A stretch of DNA of 64,000 nucleotides, taken from the NCBI GenBank assembly GCA_004835665.1, contig RBKR01000022.1:310001-374000 (forward strand), in the 5' to 3' direction. The first letter of the stretch is position 1; each line of letters opens with the position of its first letter. Below, piece after piece: positions 1 through 11,566 of the stretch. The notes under the pieces were generated by a model. It worked only from the letters and a program-made list of their open reading frames with translations. It was not told where the DNA came from and searched no databases. The stretch is from Phoma sp. XZ068 (lineage: Eukaryota; Ascomycota; Dothideomycetes; Pleosporales; Didymellaceae). The position numbers and the translations under genes are program-made.

Positions 1-1298
1 ACAGGCCTTGCCCTATGATAAGCTTCCAGCAACTTTCAAAGATGCAGTCGACTGCACAAGAGCGCTTGGTGTTCGCTATCTCTGGATTGACTCGATTTGC
101 ATCATTCAAGGCCAAGATGGGGACTTCACTCAGGAAGCCAAAAACATGGAGAAGGTTTTCAGTGGAGCGTACTGCGTATTGGCCGCCAGTCGTGCAACAA
201 ATCAGCACGATGGTTTCCTTGGTCATCGACCGCAGCGCAAGTTCCTTACCTTCCAACGTGGCGATGAGAAGCCGTTCTTTATCTGTGAATCTATCGACAA
301 TTTTAGCAAAGACGTCATTGAAGGATCGCTCAATCAGCGTGGATGGGTCCTACAAGAGCGAGCGCTGGCACGTCGAACTATATACTTCACAGAACATCAG
401 ACGTACTTTGAATGCGGAAGAGGAATCAGATGCGAGACACTCGCATGCATGCACAAGTACGTGGACATTGGATACTATTCCATTTGAGCGAGACTGACGC
501 GAGCTGTTTAGTACCATGGCAGATTTTATCGGCGACCCAAGGTTCCCAGAAAAGGCTATGCGATCCAGCTCCCGTGCTCTGAAGATAGAGTACTACCAAG
601 ACCTCTACAAACTCTACTCTCGTCTGCAATTCTCGAGGTACGAAGATAGGCCGTTTGCCATTGCGGGTCTTGAGAAGCGCCTCCGACAAGCGTTCGGTAC
701 CAAAGGCGGCTATGGTATTTTCGATGACGGAAATAATCATCAGCGAGGGCTCTTTCATCGGAGTATACTGTGGCAACGCGGGGAGGAAGTGGAATACAAA
801 GACGGCCTTATGCCAATTGAGTTCCCCGCCGACAGGAACATACATGTCCCAAGCTGGTCATGGATGGCGTACCAGGGAGGCATTGAGTACACTGATCCAC
901 CGGGAGGGACAGCGGAGTGGGAGCTTGATGAGATATCAGAACCATGGACACATGGTTTTGGACAAGCTACAGGATCGGCCCCTCAGGATGGCGTTATAGC
1001 GATACCAGCTATCGTACGCGACTTTGCGGTCGCCAACCGGCAAGCAAACGAAGTGAAGCTTACGTATGATACGGGCAGAACAAAGGGGTCAGATGGACAA
1101 CGCGCACAGTGCGTAATTGTGGCGAAAGACAAAGGCAGCAAACCTGATGACCAGAAACGGTATTATGTACTGCTCGTTGCAGCCAAACACGCAGTCACAG
1201 GCCGTGGGAGAAGGGTGTACGAGCGAATTGGCGCCGGCTATATCTTGGGCAAATACATAACTCGCAGCGACGCAGGCACCAAAGCTGAGATACAGTAG
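1..1298 (+). CDS. HET-domain (heterokaryon incompatibility) protein, 5' partial
   Basis: The reading frame is open from the left edge, so the start lies outside the window. Seen: the HET-domain core LGVRYLWIDSICI (about bases 77-115), then a run ending in GFL, then the block NQRGWVLQERALARRTIYF and CGRGIRCET. A 55-base intron at 457-511 (GTACGT donor, TTTAG acceptor, branch-like ACTGACG) joins the frames exactly (phase 2). The second exon carries the usual downstream region: a YSRLQFSRYEDRPFAIAGLEKR-like block and VPSWSWMAYQGGIEY. HET proteins of filamentous ascomycetes mediate non-self recognition and cell death after hyphal fusion; most paralogues have no tested role. No NACHT or other extra domain follows; the protein ends at 1298. 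Family call is firm, specific function unknown. Confidence 0.9.
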
Positions 1299-2054
1299 CG
1301 GTATGATACATAAAGAAATGCTGTTAAGCTTGCATCCACGAGTTGAGTGAGAATTTTTGCAGGTCATAGCCCCATTTTTCAAGTCCTCGCAAACGTTGCT
1401 AGATATTAACACAGAGTTGCTGCGCAAGGTACTTTAGCTTACAGACAGTTCGCATTAGAAGGTCACCGTTACATAGTCAGTAAGTCCTTGAAATCTTACT
1501 CATTTCTACACATGCGCTATATAATCTTATAGCTACTACCGTAAACATGACAACGTTAATAACACTAGATACCGCATAAGTCCAGTCTTTTGTTAGGCTC
1601 CGAAAGTATAATGAACAAAATTCCTAAAGCGTAACGCGGCGTATTTATACACCATATTCCTGCATCACACAATTTGACTGGGAGTGACTTAAATAGGCGC
1701 TGGATATGAGTTTAGCAGGCACTCTCTTGGGAGCCAGACAAAGTGTTGTAAACTAACCTTAACAATTATATCGTAGTATATATGCTTGAAATGGAAGTAC
1801 CTAGTCTTAGTTGGTAGGGAGAATGGGGACATTTATTTCTGCTGAACTTTCCAAGAGCAGTTCAGATGAGTGTATCTGTGCTACGAACATACTGTTTCAC
1901 CGAGAGGCACAGCAGCATGGGAGATGGATGAACTGGGCGGGTCGCAGCCCCATCTTTTTTCGAACCCCGCATGTATCTAGCGTGACGCGACATATCGCTG
2001 GGAAACGCACGGCGAATTCATCTCCACAGCCATTCCCTAAAATGCATTTTATAG
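1299..2054. other. Intergenic, TA-rich
   Basis: No supportable gene. The stretch from about 1390 to 1800 is visibly richer in TA and TAG/CTA steps than the flanking coding DNA, with many stop codons in every frame. It could be a small decayed repeat, but no terminal repeats were found. Confidence 0.5.
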
Positions 2055-2381
2055 GACTATTACAAGGAAGATGATCCAGCTTCTGTGGGCGCTGCCAAGA
2101 CTTTTGTTACCAGCCTGCCCGCAGGAAGCTTGAATAAGCCGTTTTCCGCACAGCCAAAAGCTTCTACCGCGGCACAACAGCATCAACATCACTCCACCCC
2201 GCCGCCTCCAGGTGCATCAACGAGCACGATCTATCATTACACCCATGATATCCGAGATGCCAAGATCACCGTTGTCGGGATTGACCCGAATATCTTGCTG
2301 GAAAAAGCAGGTGCCACGATAAGCCAAGCAATGGGGCCTGCATTCAAGCATCGCGCTATGCTACAACAGGCATCTGTCTAA
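2055..2381 (+). CDS. Unplaced exon-like ORF fragment
   Basis: An open frame begins right after a plausible acceptor (TTTTATAG ending at 2054) and runs to a stop at 2379-2381. It reads DYYKEDDPASVGAAKTF, then a Gln/His/Pro/Ser-rich low-complexity stretch, then a more ordered tail with YHYTHDIRDAKITVVGIDP and GPAFKHRAMLQQ. There is no in-frame ATG near the start, and I could not find a convincing upstream exon; the open stretch at 1811-2074 is in another frame and looks random. It may be the last exon of a short gene, or the remnant of a broken one. I do not recognise the product. Confidence 0.3.
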   Translation, partial: DYYKEDDPASVGAAKTFVTSLPAGSLNKPFSAQPKASTAAQQHQHHSTPPPPGASTSTIYHYTHDIRDAKITVVGIDPNILLEKAGATISQAMGPAFKHRAMLQQASV

Positions 2382-2607
2382 GCGTTGCTCCGTTTCTTGG
2401 ACGACATGTTTGCCCATCGTTACGTAGCATGGGTAAATGAGGAGTCTGCAGCGCGGAAGACAGGGTATGCAGGTACCATGTACGATATTCTTTTAATTCA
2501 GTCGCCGCCATTGCGGCTGGAGCTTTCCCTTCCAACTTGACCCTCCTTCGATTGTACGGAGAACAAGTCCATTGTTCAACGTTTGACAGTCTTGAACGTC
2601 TGCAGCC

Positions 2608-4697
2608 ATGTCGATCAAGAGCCGCTCGTCGGCCTCCCTGGTCGTACTCGCTGCTGCCATGCTCGACACTGCGTCGGCGTTCCCAGCGCAGCTCCTGAGG
2701 ACAAGGGCACCGGCAGCTCCCTTTGCGCCAATTGACCCTCAGAACTGGGTCAATCCGGACAACATGACGTGGGACGACTTTGTTGCACCACCAAGCACAT
2801 CCTGGAGCGATCCTGCGCGCAAAGGGCGTGACCGAAACTTCAACATTGCTATGGTCACCGTTGACTATCCTGGTGAGTTGTGGAATTTTCAGACCTCAAA
2901 CTGCGTCTGGCTAACACGTCCGTGCTAGATTCTCCCTTCGTCGTTACATTACCAGCCAAGTCTGATATCTTTGGCAACCCCCAACCGCTTGCCGCTGGCT
3001 TAGCACGTGAGGATGTCCCCAAGTTCTACCACGACTTGCTCAACACGCCGAATGAACTCAATGAGGGCCATACTCTACACGAGTATTGGATGGGCGATTC
3101 TTTCGGCAAGTATGGCGTCGATCTGACGGTCTTCGGTCCGTACCGGATGCCAGCCAAGAGCTATCAGTACGGTGTGGACGATGAGGAGGGTGGTTTCAAC
3201 GAGAAAGCTTGTCCGGAGGGCCCGCCATGCTCGGTTGATCTTCGAACGGATGCTCTCGGTGCGTGGCGCAAAGACGTCGGCGACAAAACAGCTGATGCGT
3301 ACGAGCTGGCTTTCATCTTGTCTGCTGGACAGGATGAGTCTTCGACCTGGCAAGAGTTTGGCGAGATGAAGTTCCTGACAAAGGAGGACGTGCCTGACGA
3401 GTTCGGTCCGCCAGCAAACAGCTCACTTCCCAACTACGCCGACACTCGCTATGTTGAATGGACTTCATGGGCTGCAGCCTCGACCATTTGGCCCAACGCG
3501 GGTGGCGGTTCGTCTACCCAGGGTGAGTCGAGTGGAATGGCTACCTTTGCGCACGAGCTGTCCCATCTTCTCGGTATTGGCGACAACTACAACAACCCAT
3601 ACAGCATTCCTCCTCGCCGCGCGTACACTGGGCCCTTCAGCATGCTTGACCGCGGATCTTTCAATGGTCCTGGTGGCCCTCATACCCGCTGGCAGATCCC
3701 TCCTGTTCAAGGTGCATCCATGGGCTCTCTACACACCATGCGCGACAAGCACCAAATTGGCCTGATCGACAACACTCCTATCCTCCAGATTTCCCGGTCC
3801 GGCCTCGCAAGCTCCGGCCCGGTTGTCGCTGAGATCACAGCGCGCTCTGTCGACCCAGGTAAAGGCCTTATGGGTTTCAACATCACGTTCGGTGCTTCTG
3901 GTGACTTGGCGCCACGCTGTAATATCGCCGCAGACGCCCTCTGCGACGGCCGTGGGTTCAACAACTACAATGTCGAAGTCGTCGACCGCATGGGCGCTGA
4001 CTCATTCTGCCCCGACTCGGGCGTCATGATCAGCAAGACCAAGAACAGTGACCGCTCGCAGCCGTTCCAATGGGTCATCGACGCCAACCCGCAGGATGCA
4101 CATGTTGTGGACTTTATCCTGCCCAATGGCACAGCACGGTACTGGAGTATCGGCGACTACAGGCAGTTGGTCGATGCGTTGTTCCACGCTGGCACAAACT
4201 CAGGAAGTGAATATGAGCATGTCGACGAGGCGAACGGTCTGCACTTTTACGTCCTAGATATCAACCGCGATGCGTCTGGTATCTTGCACTACACCGTCGG
4301 CGTGCGGTCGACAAAGGGTACGTCGAACGCTAAGCACGACGTCAAACTGCGCCAGGGCACAGTATCTGGCAAGTCATCGTCCGAAGGCTTGTACTGCACG
4401 TTCCAGCTCGACAACACTGGCAAGGCTGCCACAAACACGTCGAGCGCACATCCTCAGGATCTTTCTGCGTACCTTGGGTCAGACATCTTCAGACTGGATG
4501 CCAAGGTCGAGGGTAAGGGATGGGAGGTTGGGGTCCCGAATGCGCTGGCATTTGCGAAGTTTGGCGAGAGCACCGAGGTGAAGGTTGCTGTGAGGAGTGG
4601 ATATGGCGCTGTGGGCAAGGCGACAGTCAAGTTGACTGTGACGAGTGAGAGCGACCCGAATGTCAAGACGCAGAAGAGCTGTCAGGTGCAGGCTTAG
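2608..4697 (+). CDS. Secreted M6-like zinc metalloprotease, two exons
   Basis: Exons 2608-2872 and 2929-4697 give 677 residues. The 56-base intron (GTGAGT donor, CTAAC branch, GCTAG acceptor) restores the codon for Asp89. The first about 24 residues form a typical signal peptide (basic start, hydrophobic core, TASA|F). The zinc motif HELSHLLGIGDNY sits at about residues 297-309: two His and the catalytic Glu, then Asp307 in the third-ligand position. Downstream the block with SMLDRGSFNGPGG resembles M6 (immune inhibitor A-like) peptidases. The C-terminal third looks beta-rich and carries no anchor. Expected to be an extracellular endopeptidase. Family level is confident; substrate unknown. 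The start ATG is the first in frame and precedes the signal peptide. Confidence 0.9.
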
Positions 4698-5327
4698 AAC
4701 CTTAATATGGCATCAGATTAGAAAACCTGAGGATTGAGAATGCCTTCAACGTTCAACATGGTACTATTCTACCAAACTCGTGGTTCCCCACTCTTCATGC
4801 CCGTGAGATGGAGCTACTGCAAGGCACAGTGTTGTGACTATCTCGGTCGCACTTCCCTTGTCCACGTGAGACACACCACCCAGGACGTCTACCCCTCTCT
4901 CATACACGTCAAACACTTGACGCCTACTGCAAGCCTCTTCATCGTGCAATAGACTACAGACCACGCAAGTGCCTCTTCCCACTTAGTGCATGCAGGAGAG
5001 AGTGACGCTGTGGGGCAAGGGCCATGCCAGCAGATCCCAGCTCACCGCCTCGCTAAGCGAGACGTGCCGTACCGCGCTTCATCTCACGTCGTCCCGACCG
5101 CTGGCCCGCGCAGGCCACACATCTCGCTCCCTTCCCCTCACGCGACCTGTGGAGGTGCATTGGTGGGCGCAGACGAGCAGCACCGACGCCGATATTCGCA
5201 CTCGCGCGCAGAGGAGCATTGGCACGCGCGGGCCTTGTGCGACTGTCACATGCAAGAGCTCGGGATATAACTGCACGACACACAAGCTGTGTACAGCACG
5301 TACAGAAGCTCTGCGGAGTGCAGCGCC
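4698..5327. other. Intergenic between metalloprotease and Spo7-like gene
   Basis: Holds the 3' flank of the protease gene and the promoter/leader of the Spo7-like gene. Several short overlapping open frames on both strands in 4990-5330 reflect GC-rich composition and are not credible genes. Confidence 0.6.
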
Positions 5328-6800
5328 ATGCCGACACTCGACCAGATCGTAAAGGGCGCCCCGGCGCCGAATACCTCCGTCGACGAGGTCGCTGCCTCTG
5401 TCCACGCCAACCCTCCTCCGCTCGCCCCCGCCCTCCACCACCCGCTCCCCCACCATGTCATCGACGTCAAGACACGGCGGGCACCGACCCTCAGCGACCC
5501 AACGGCCCTCCTGCCGAGCTCGCCGCCGCAGATCTACCTCAACCTGCTCATCCTCGAAGCCAGCCTGCGCAGCCAGTACCTGACCCTCCGCGCCCGCCGT
5601 CGACAGAACACTTTCGTCCTCACCCTGCTCGCCGTCTGGATTGCCTTCTTCTTCTACCTGCTGTGGCTGCGGCCGCGCGAAGATGGCAAGGGGATAGGCG
5701 GCTCGCAGTACTGGCTCCTCGACATGCTGCAGAAGGTCGGCTTCATCACCGGCGTCGTTACAGCGCTGCTATTCTGGGCGACCGGGCAATGGGAGCGCGG
5801 CGTGCGCTGGCCACGGCGCTGGATTGGTGTTGCGAACCGCGGACTGCGCGGCATGAACGCCAAGATTGTCGTCATCCGCGGGCCCTGGTGGCATGAGCTT
5901 GTGGAATGGAGCCGCTTCATCGTGCCCTTTTCTGGCGGCCTGTGGGGCGGCGAGCAGGGCGGGAGTTCGTACCACTTCATCAACGTGGTGCAAGAGAAGA
6001 GCCACGCTCTCGACAACGGCCGCCCTCGCCATAGAATTGTCGAAGACGGCAAGGAGTACGCTGAAGAAGACATTGCGCCTGGCGGTGACTACATCAAGCT
6101 GCTCCTCCTCCCGAAGCCCTTCACCCCCGACTTCCGCCAAAACTGGGAAATGTACCGCACCGAGTACTGGGAGCGTGAGAACGAGCGGCGACACGAGCTA
6201 CGAAAGCGCGTCCGCGCCCGCCAGCGCGAGATTGCGCGCGAAGAAGGCGGGCTCCTCTGGTGGACAGGCTGGCGGGGCTGGAAGCGCGCTCGAGGTTTCT
6301 CTGGGCGCAGCGGAGACGTCGAGAAGAGCGGACACGCACACAGCCACTCGCACAGCCTAAGCACGAGCAACTCCCGCCGCCGACGAACCAGCACTCTCCA
6401 GCACGGCCGCGACGGAAGCCACTCCCGCACCTCCTCCCGCAGCTCGACACCCGGGCCAGATGACGAGCGCCTCCGCCCACTGGAGTCGCGGGAACGAAGG
6501 TGGAGTTCCAGCACAGCGGGGAGCACGCGCTCCACCTCTGCCCCGAGGGGCAAAACCATCACCCAGGGTAACGCTGCGTCCGCGCGGCAGCCTCCCGCAC
6601 GACCGCAGCTGCCTGGAAGTAGCGGCAGTGGGAATCGCCCCGGGACACGAACAAGCATGCTCAGCAACGCGTCGAGCATGAGCGAGCTGGACGAGGGGGG
6701 GTATGAAGCAACGAACGAGAGCAAGCCGCGGCCGCAGATCCGGCGGAAGGGGAGTCGTGAGAGTGGGAGTGGGAGCGGCAAGGAGGCGGCGAGTGCGTGA
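5328..6800 (+). CDS. SPO7: Spo7-like regulatory subunit of the Nem1-Spo7 phosphatase
   Basis: Single exon, 490 residues, from the first ATG at 5328. The block QIYLNLLILEASLRSQYL followed by an Arg-rich stretch and two membrane segments (about residues 94-114 and 136-153) is the hallmark of fungal Spo7. In yeast, Spo7 binds the phosphatase Nem1 at the nuclear/ER membrane; together they dephosphorylate and activate the lipin Pah1, controlling phosphatidate, lipid droplets and nuclear shape. After the membrane hairpin comes a conserved cytosolic region (GGDYIKLLLLPKPFTPDFRQ), then a long Ser/Arg/Thr-rich, His-containing tail (about residue 330 onward), longer than in yeast and probably disordered and phosphorylated. 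Confident assignment. Confidence 0.9.
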   Translation: MPTLDQIVKGAPAPNTSVDEVAASVHANPPPLAPALHHPLPHHVIDVKTRRAPTLSDPTALLPSSPPQIYLNLLILEASLRSQYLTLRARRRQNTFVLTLLAVWIAFFFYLLWLRPREDGKGIGGSQYWLLDMLQKVGFITGVVTALLFWATGQWERGVRWPRRWIGVANRGLRGMNAKIVVIRGPWWHELVEWSRFIVPFSGGLWGGEQGGSSYHFINVVQEKSHALDNGRPRHRIVEDGKEYAEEDIAPGGDYIKLLLLPKPFTPDFRQNWEMYRTEYWERENERRHELRKRVRARQREIAREEGGLLWWTGWRGWKRARGFSGRSGDVEKSGHAHSHSHSLSTSNSRRRRTSTLQHGRDGSHSRTSSRSSTPGPDDERLRPLESRERRWSSSTAGSTRSTSAPRGKTITQGNAASARQPPARPQLPGSSGSGNRPGTRTSMLSNASSMSELDEGGYEATNESKPRPQIRRKGSRESGSGSGKEAASA

Positions 6801-7114
6801 AGAAAAGACTTGGGTTTGATGATGGTGATGTTGTTTTTCATGTTGATGATACCACGTTCTTGTACTTTATGAAATGAATGAGACTATTTCAGGCAGATAT
6901 CCTCGGCTTAGACTTCTTGTGGCTCTTTTTCACCAGATATCTCACTCTCACTGCAACGTTCTCGAGTGTGATGAAAGTAACGGTTCAATAACATCTGCTA
7001 TACGCAGGATAATATGCGAGTAAAACTTCTACTATATACAACACACGCTCTGACACAACTCTCACTGTCCATCTATGCAACACCCACTCCACCTCCCTTC
7101 TCCACATGACCACA
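6801..7114. other. Convergent 3' flanks
   Basis: Short spacer between two convergently transcribed genes (Spo7-like and the CGI-58-like hydrolase). Only AT-rich 3'-end sequence is seen; no gene. Confidence 0.6.
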
Positions 7115-8919
7115 TCACCTCCCCCTCGTGTCCCTCATCTCCTCCAACATGACCCTATTAAACTGATCCCACCCATCAAGATAAACATGATGCCCCGCCT
7201 TCTTAATAACCACCACCTTTGCACTCGCTTTATCTTTCTCTCTTTCCTCGCGAGTTTTGCCAACGAGAAGGCGGTCCTTCTCAGCGAGGATTTTCTGCTC
7301 GGCGGCGTACCCGCCTGCGACGTCCATCCAGTCGTTTTCGCCGTACATGAAGATGATGGGGATACCTGTTTCTCTTTCTCTTTCCCTTTGCGTCTCTTTC
7401 TGCGACGATGCGGATGAGGAGGAGGGTGGTTGTGAGGGAGGAGCGTCCCCATCAACACTAGGCATATCATGTGGTCCGATCCACTGCCTCCCTACGCCCT
7501 GGATCCGACGGATGAGTGGAGACCGTGCGAATGCACCGGGTGCGAGGAGGTAGCCTAGCGCGTATTCGGAGCTTCCTCGCTGGCGGAACAAAGCGTAGCT
7601 GTAGTCGTGGAGAGCTTGTGCTTCGTCTTCTGGGAGGTGGGAGAAGCGCCGGCTTGTCCAGCCTGATACTAGGCGTGGACCTAGCGGGCCGCTCCAGCGG
7701 ACGAAGGAGAAGGGCGAGAGAACGTTGGCTTCCCAGAGGTAGGTGAGCCAGCCGGGCATGCGGCGGCGGGGGGGTTTGTCGGGGTTGTCTGCGTTTTTCT
7801 TGGCTTGGTTGAGGAAGTTGTTGTTGTCTGCGGTTGTGGGGGGCACGCCGTTGCGGGTGCTGGATGCGTCCTGGGTGAATTCGTTGACCATGGTGGAGTC
7901 GGAAGGGTCGGGCATGTCTTCGTTGACGGCCCAGGGGTCTTCGGGGATGCCCACGGGACTCGCGAGGATGAGCTTGTTCAGGTGGCCGGGGTACTTCAGG
8001 GCATATGCGACGGCGAGGTAGCCTCCAAGACTGTGGCCGAGCAGGGTGAAGCGCTCGAGACCGCGCTTGATGCGCCACTCCTCGAGTGCGTCGACGAAGA
8101 AGGACTCGGCCTCTGCAATCTTGCCGTCCTTGTCTTTGGCGTGGATCTTGAAGGTCGACCGACTGCTCCTGCCCATGCCGAGCAGATCGAGCGCATACAC
8201 CTTCCAGCCCTCTGCCCGCGACAGGGCCTCGAAGTTGCGGTAGAAGAAGCCCAGCCCCGCGCCGTAGCCGTGCAGCATGACGAGGTTCTCCTCGACGTCC
8301 TCGCCCACACGCTCGACGCTGAACTCGTTCAATGCGCGCCCCCGCCCGCTCAGCTCGACCATCTGCGAGTTCCACCGCCGCGGGCCGTACGGGTCAGTAA
8401 GGGCATCGGTCGTCGTGTGCGCCTCGGGCTGCTGGGGCGGCGCGGCGAGGTCGGCCGACGACGCGGATGTCGATGCGGGCGCGGAGCCCGTCTGGGTGTG
8501 TGTCGGCGGGCTCTGCAGGTAGGGGATGAAGGAGAGCACGCGGTGTTCGGTCGCCATGGGAGACAGGCCGGCCCACTACAATAATCATGTTAGCTGCGCT
8601 CCTCCTCGACTCCTCCTCGACTTCCTCATCCACTCACCCATTGCGAGAAGCCCTCGGACGCGCTCAGCGGGAACCACTTGGCCACGCGCCCCGGCACCTG
8701 CCCGTCGGGTCTCTGCGACGCCAGCGGGCTCTGCTGCGTCCTGCTCCGAAACTCGCCACCCGCGCCATCATCGTGCGCAGCCATGGTGCTGCTGCTCTTC
8801 TCTCCGAGCTTAATCGGCGTCGACAGGCTCAGGCTAATATAACTCGCGCCTCCAAGTCCGACCGTCGTGTTGAGTGCGCCGCGGGCGACTGGTCGTGTCC
8901 TGAAAAACAGCCGTAGCAT
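7115..8919 (-). CDS. CGI-58/Cld1-family alpha/beta hydrolase, probably mitochondrial
   Basis: Exons, in coding order, 8919-8638 and 8575-7115, give 580 residues. The 62-base intron 8576-8637 (GTGAGT, GCTAAC branch, TGTAG) is phase 0 and joins ASEGFSQW to WAGLSPMATEH, so the internal ATG at 8557 is not the real start. The N-terminus MLRLFFRTRPVARGAL is Arg-rich and amphipathic, like a mitochondrial presequence. The fold core shows NLVMLHGYGAGLGFFYRNF, the nucleophile elbow GHSLGG (Ser276) and GHHVYLD (His556 and Asp561, the HX4D acyltransferase-type motif). Relatives are yeast Cld1 (cardiolipin-specific deacylase), Ict1, and animal ABHD4/5. Ser is present at the elbow, unlike animal ABHD5, so it should be catalytic. 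A cardiolipin or lysophospholipid substrate is inference. Confidence 0.88.
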
Positions 8920-10363
8920 GCGCAGGGGAGCGAGGCGGAAGGGTGCACCAGCGAACTGGGCGAACGACGGAGAGGGTGAAATGGTGGCGACGCTTCAAAT
9001 TCCAGCAACCACCTCAGGACGCGTCCCCGAGGCGCTGCTGCGACGGTTTTTGTACTGCTGACGTAGCGGTTGCGGACGAGTGCGCGGCGAATCAGTCGTG
9101 TTGTGCCCGGCCTTAGGCTTTAAGAAGTCGGACCAGTATTCTCGCCGCTCCGATGATGTTGATGTCAATGATCTTGCTGCCTGGAGTCGGACACGGCTGG
9201 GATTGTAAGAGGCAAAGGTTGAGAAGAGTAGATGCAAGACGGTACAAGTCTCGGTACTCACTCGTCGTTGACCACATGTTCTACTCCCCACTCACCGCGT
9301 CTGCTACCGCCAGACTTTCCCTCAACACGCATCAGATGACTTCAATTGGCCAAACACTTGCCTCCAACGCCCCTCTGCAGCGCGCACCTTGGTTCAACAC
9401 CCCACTTGCCTACCGCCCCTCCATTGCGGTGAGTGAGCTTCTTGGTGTGGTGCATTCACGCCCCGTGATTGGACAACACGAATGGCCGAACGCAGCATGC
9501 AGGTACACCAAGTACACCCTGTGAATATGATGAATGAGAATAGTAGTAATAATTCATTTCTTCAATAATTCACTACTTGCACAGTGCAGTGCACACCCCT
9601 GTGATTGAACCTGCATCGCCATCCCATTCATTCCCTCCGCCTCGGGACTTACGTCGAGCTGCGCCACTTGAAACCCCACGCGCCGCATGCCTCCACCCAC
9701 GTCGCACTGTCTGTGGCGATCATACGCATCCAAGCTTCCAACCTCAAATTACACTTCGCCGCTCTATCCGAGTACCTCCCACCACACCGCAAAGCAGACA
9801 TCTCCTGTCTTGATCACTTGCTGCAACCGTAATCCTGAATGTCGACCAATGCTGGATCCGACATGGGCCGGGGTCAGCAACCCTGATGTCCCAATGCAGT
9901 GGACGCGAGATCAAGCCACGCATTCCTGCCATGTGCCCGGAGACGGCCACCTCAACACCACGCTCCTATCGTGAACAAAGGATTTGCCGCTTGGCGGATC
10001 TGCCGAAGCCGGTCGGTACTTTGATTATCGAATTCCTCGTGTGCACTGATTCAATTTCTCGGTGTTTCCAGAAATAGCTCGCTTCTTGGGCTGAGGTGAT
10101 TCGGGCTTCTGTGCTTCTGGCTTCGGGCTCGCGTTTGCCTGTGCATCCAAAGGGGGTATCCGAGGTGTGCTTTTTCGTTTCCTTGCGTTGGCCGTTGGTC
10201 CTGGTGCTGCGCAGACTGAAGCAGCTTAAGAAATCACAGCTGTAAGAGGCAAAGAAAATCGAGCTGTAGAGCCGCATATCCGGTGCCGCCGTTTCCCTCA
10301 AGTTGGCATGAAAAAGTAAAATTGTACGAGCATTCCGTGTCGTATTTTTAATGCTGAATCTGT
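8920..10363. other. Intergenic, no gene recognised
   Basis: Promoter side of the CGI-58-like gene followed by about 1.4 kb where open frames are short, overlapping and lack domain features. No tRNA or 5S rRNA signature was seen by eye. Confidence 0.5.
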
Positions 10364-10795
10364 TCACACCATCTGCTTCGGCTCCTGGACAACCGGAATC
10401 GTGCTGTTGCTGCTCCACTGGCTCTGAATGCTCTCCCTAGGATGATGCTTCTTCACTGCTCCCCTCTCACTTGGCTGTTCTGTAGACGATCCGCTGTCGG
10501 TCCTCCATGCGGTCACAGGCCTCTGTGGGAGCGTGTACTCGGCCTTTTCGTTCAGCGTCTCTGCACTGGAAATGGGGCTTGCAAGCACCTCAGGCGCAGT
10601 GGCAGCTGTCTTGCGGCGCATGCAGCAGCAGTTGCGGCCTTTGCCGTAGAAGAAGAGAAGCCACACGCTCACCCAGATGACTGCGATGACAGGAATAATT
10701 CCCACGATGATGAGTACGGCGATGGCGGTTCCAGATATGCCCCCAGAAGCTGAGCCTTCCAGGAGGCGAGGTGCAAGGCGGGCGATGGCAGGCAT
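10364..10795 (-). CDS. Small single-pass membrane protein, hypothetical
   Basis: Single exon of 143 residues from an ATG at 10795. Residues 23-50 form one long, very hydrophobic segment (AVLIIVGIIPVIAVIWVSV) preceded by a Gly/Ser stretch. It is followed by a GKGRNCCCMRRK cluster, a juxtamembrane Cys-Cys-Cys with basic residues that suggests palmitoylation. The remaining about 80 residues are Ser/Thr/Pro/Glu-rich and likely cytosolic and disordered. No known domain recognised. Coding call rests on the coherent topology and clean ATG; no homologue was recalled. Confidence 0.65.
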   Translation of the reverse strand: MPAIARLAPRLLEGSASGGISGTAIAVLIIVGIIPVIAVIWVSVWLLFFYGKGRNCCCMRRKTAATAPEVLASPISSAETLNEKAEYTLPQRPVTAWRTDSGSSTEQPSERGAVKKHHPRESIQSQWSSNSTIPVVQEPKQMV

Positions 10796-11566
10796 GGTTG
10801 TAGAGGTAGATTAGGTGGTAGTGAACAAGTAGCGACGACAATGTGATATTATATGCTCGGCGGCTGTATCGGGCTCGAAGTGGATATAATAGTGAGAGGT
10901 GAAACACAAGCGACTGGAGGATTCGTTGAAAGCGGGTCTTGGAACAGCAAATCCGAGAACAAAGGCGGTCTGTGAAGTCCACGAAAGCATGGATGCGGAC
11001 CACAAGTGAAGCGCGCAGTGGGCTTTGTATCCGGTGCGTCCGCTTTGGGACGTCATGAGAGGGTCAATAGCAGGTGACGCACTCGTCAAGAAAGACGTCT
11101 TGGAAGCCGCCAGCGCTTGGAAGTGCCCGGCTCGCAAGACCCTTGGCCCACTCATGTCGCATAACCCAGGCGTGCTTTTACAGCCATTGCGTCGTTGCCG
11201 CTGCTGCAAGTCATGAGCCTGAGGCTCTATGTGTTCCAAGCGATGGACTCAGCCTCTTTGCAGACACAAATAGTTGATGCTGTCGCTGAGCGTTACACAC
11301 GCCAATACTCACGAGCGCGGATGAGTCGGTCTGGTGAGCGCAGCATTACGCAAATAGAACTAGATCCAAGACCCTATAAGCGCGTGCTCGAAGCCGTCAA
11401 TCCGAAAGTCTGGAGAATTGCGAGGGCGATTGGACTCCATGTCATCATCTGGTTGTGGTCTAGAAGAATGCAGTTAGCCTAGTTCGGTTAGTTGCCGTGC
11501 CGGCGTACCGCAGGGTGAGGTCATAGCGCTTGCACGCGTTCAGGCGGTGTCAACTAATAATGTCTT
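10796..11566. other. Intergenic
   Basis: Promoter side of the small membrane protein gene and 3' side of the ABHD12-like gene. No supportable coding region. Confidence 0.5.

Noticed and set aside
7805..8584. Plus-strand open frame opposite the CGI-58-like gene
   Set aside because: The minus strand has clear catalytic motifs and intron structure; this is its shadow.
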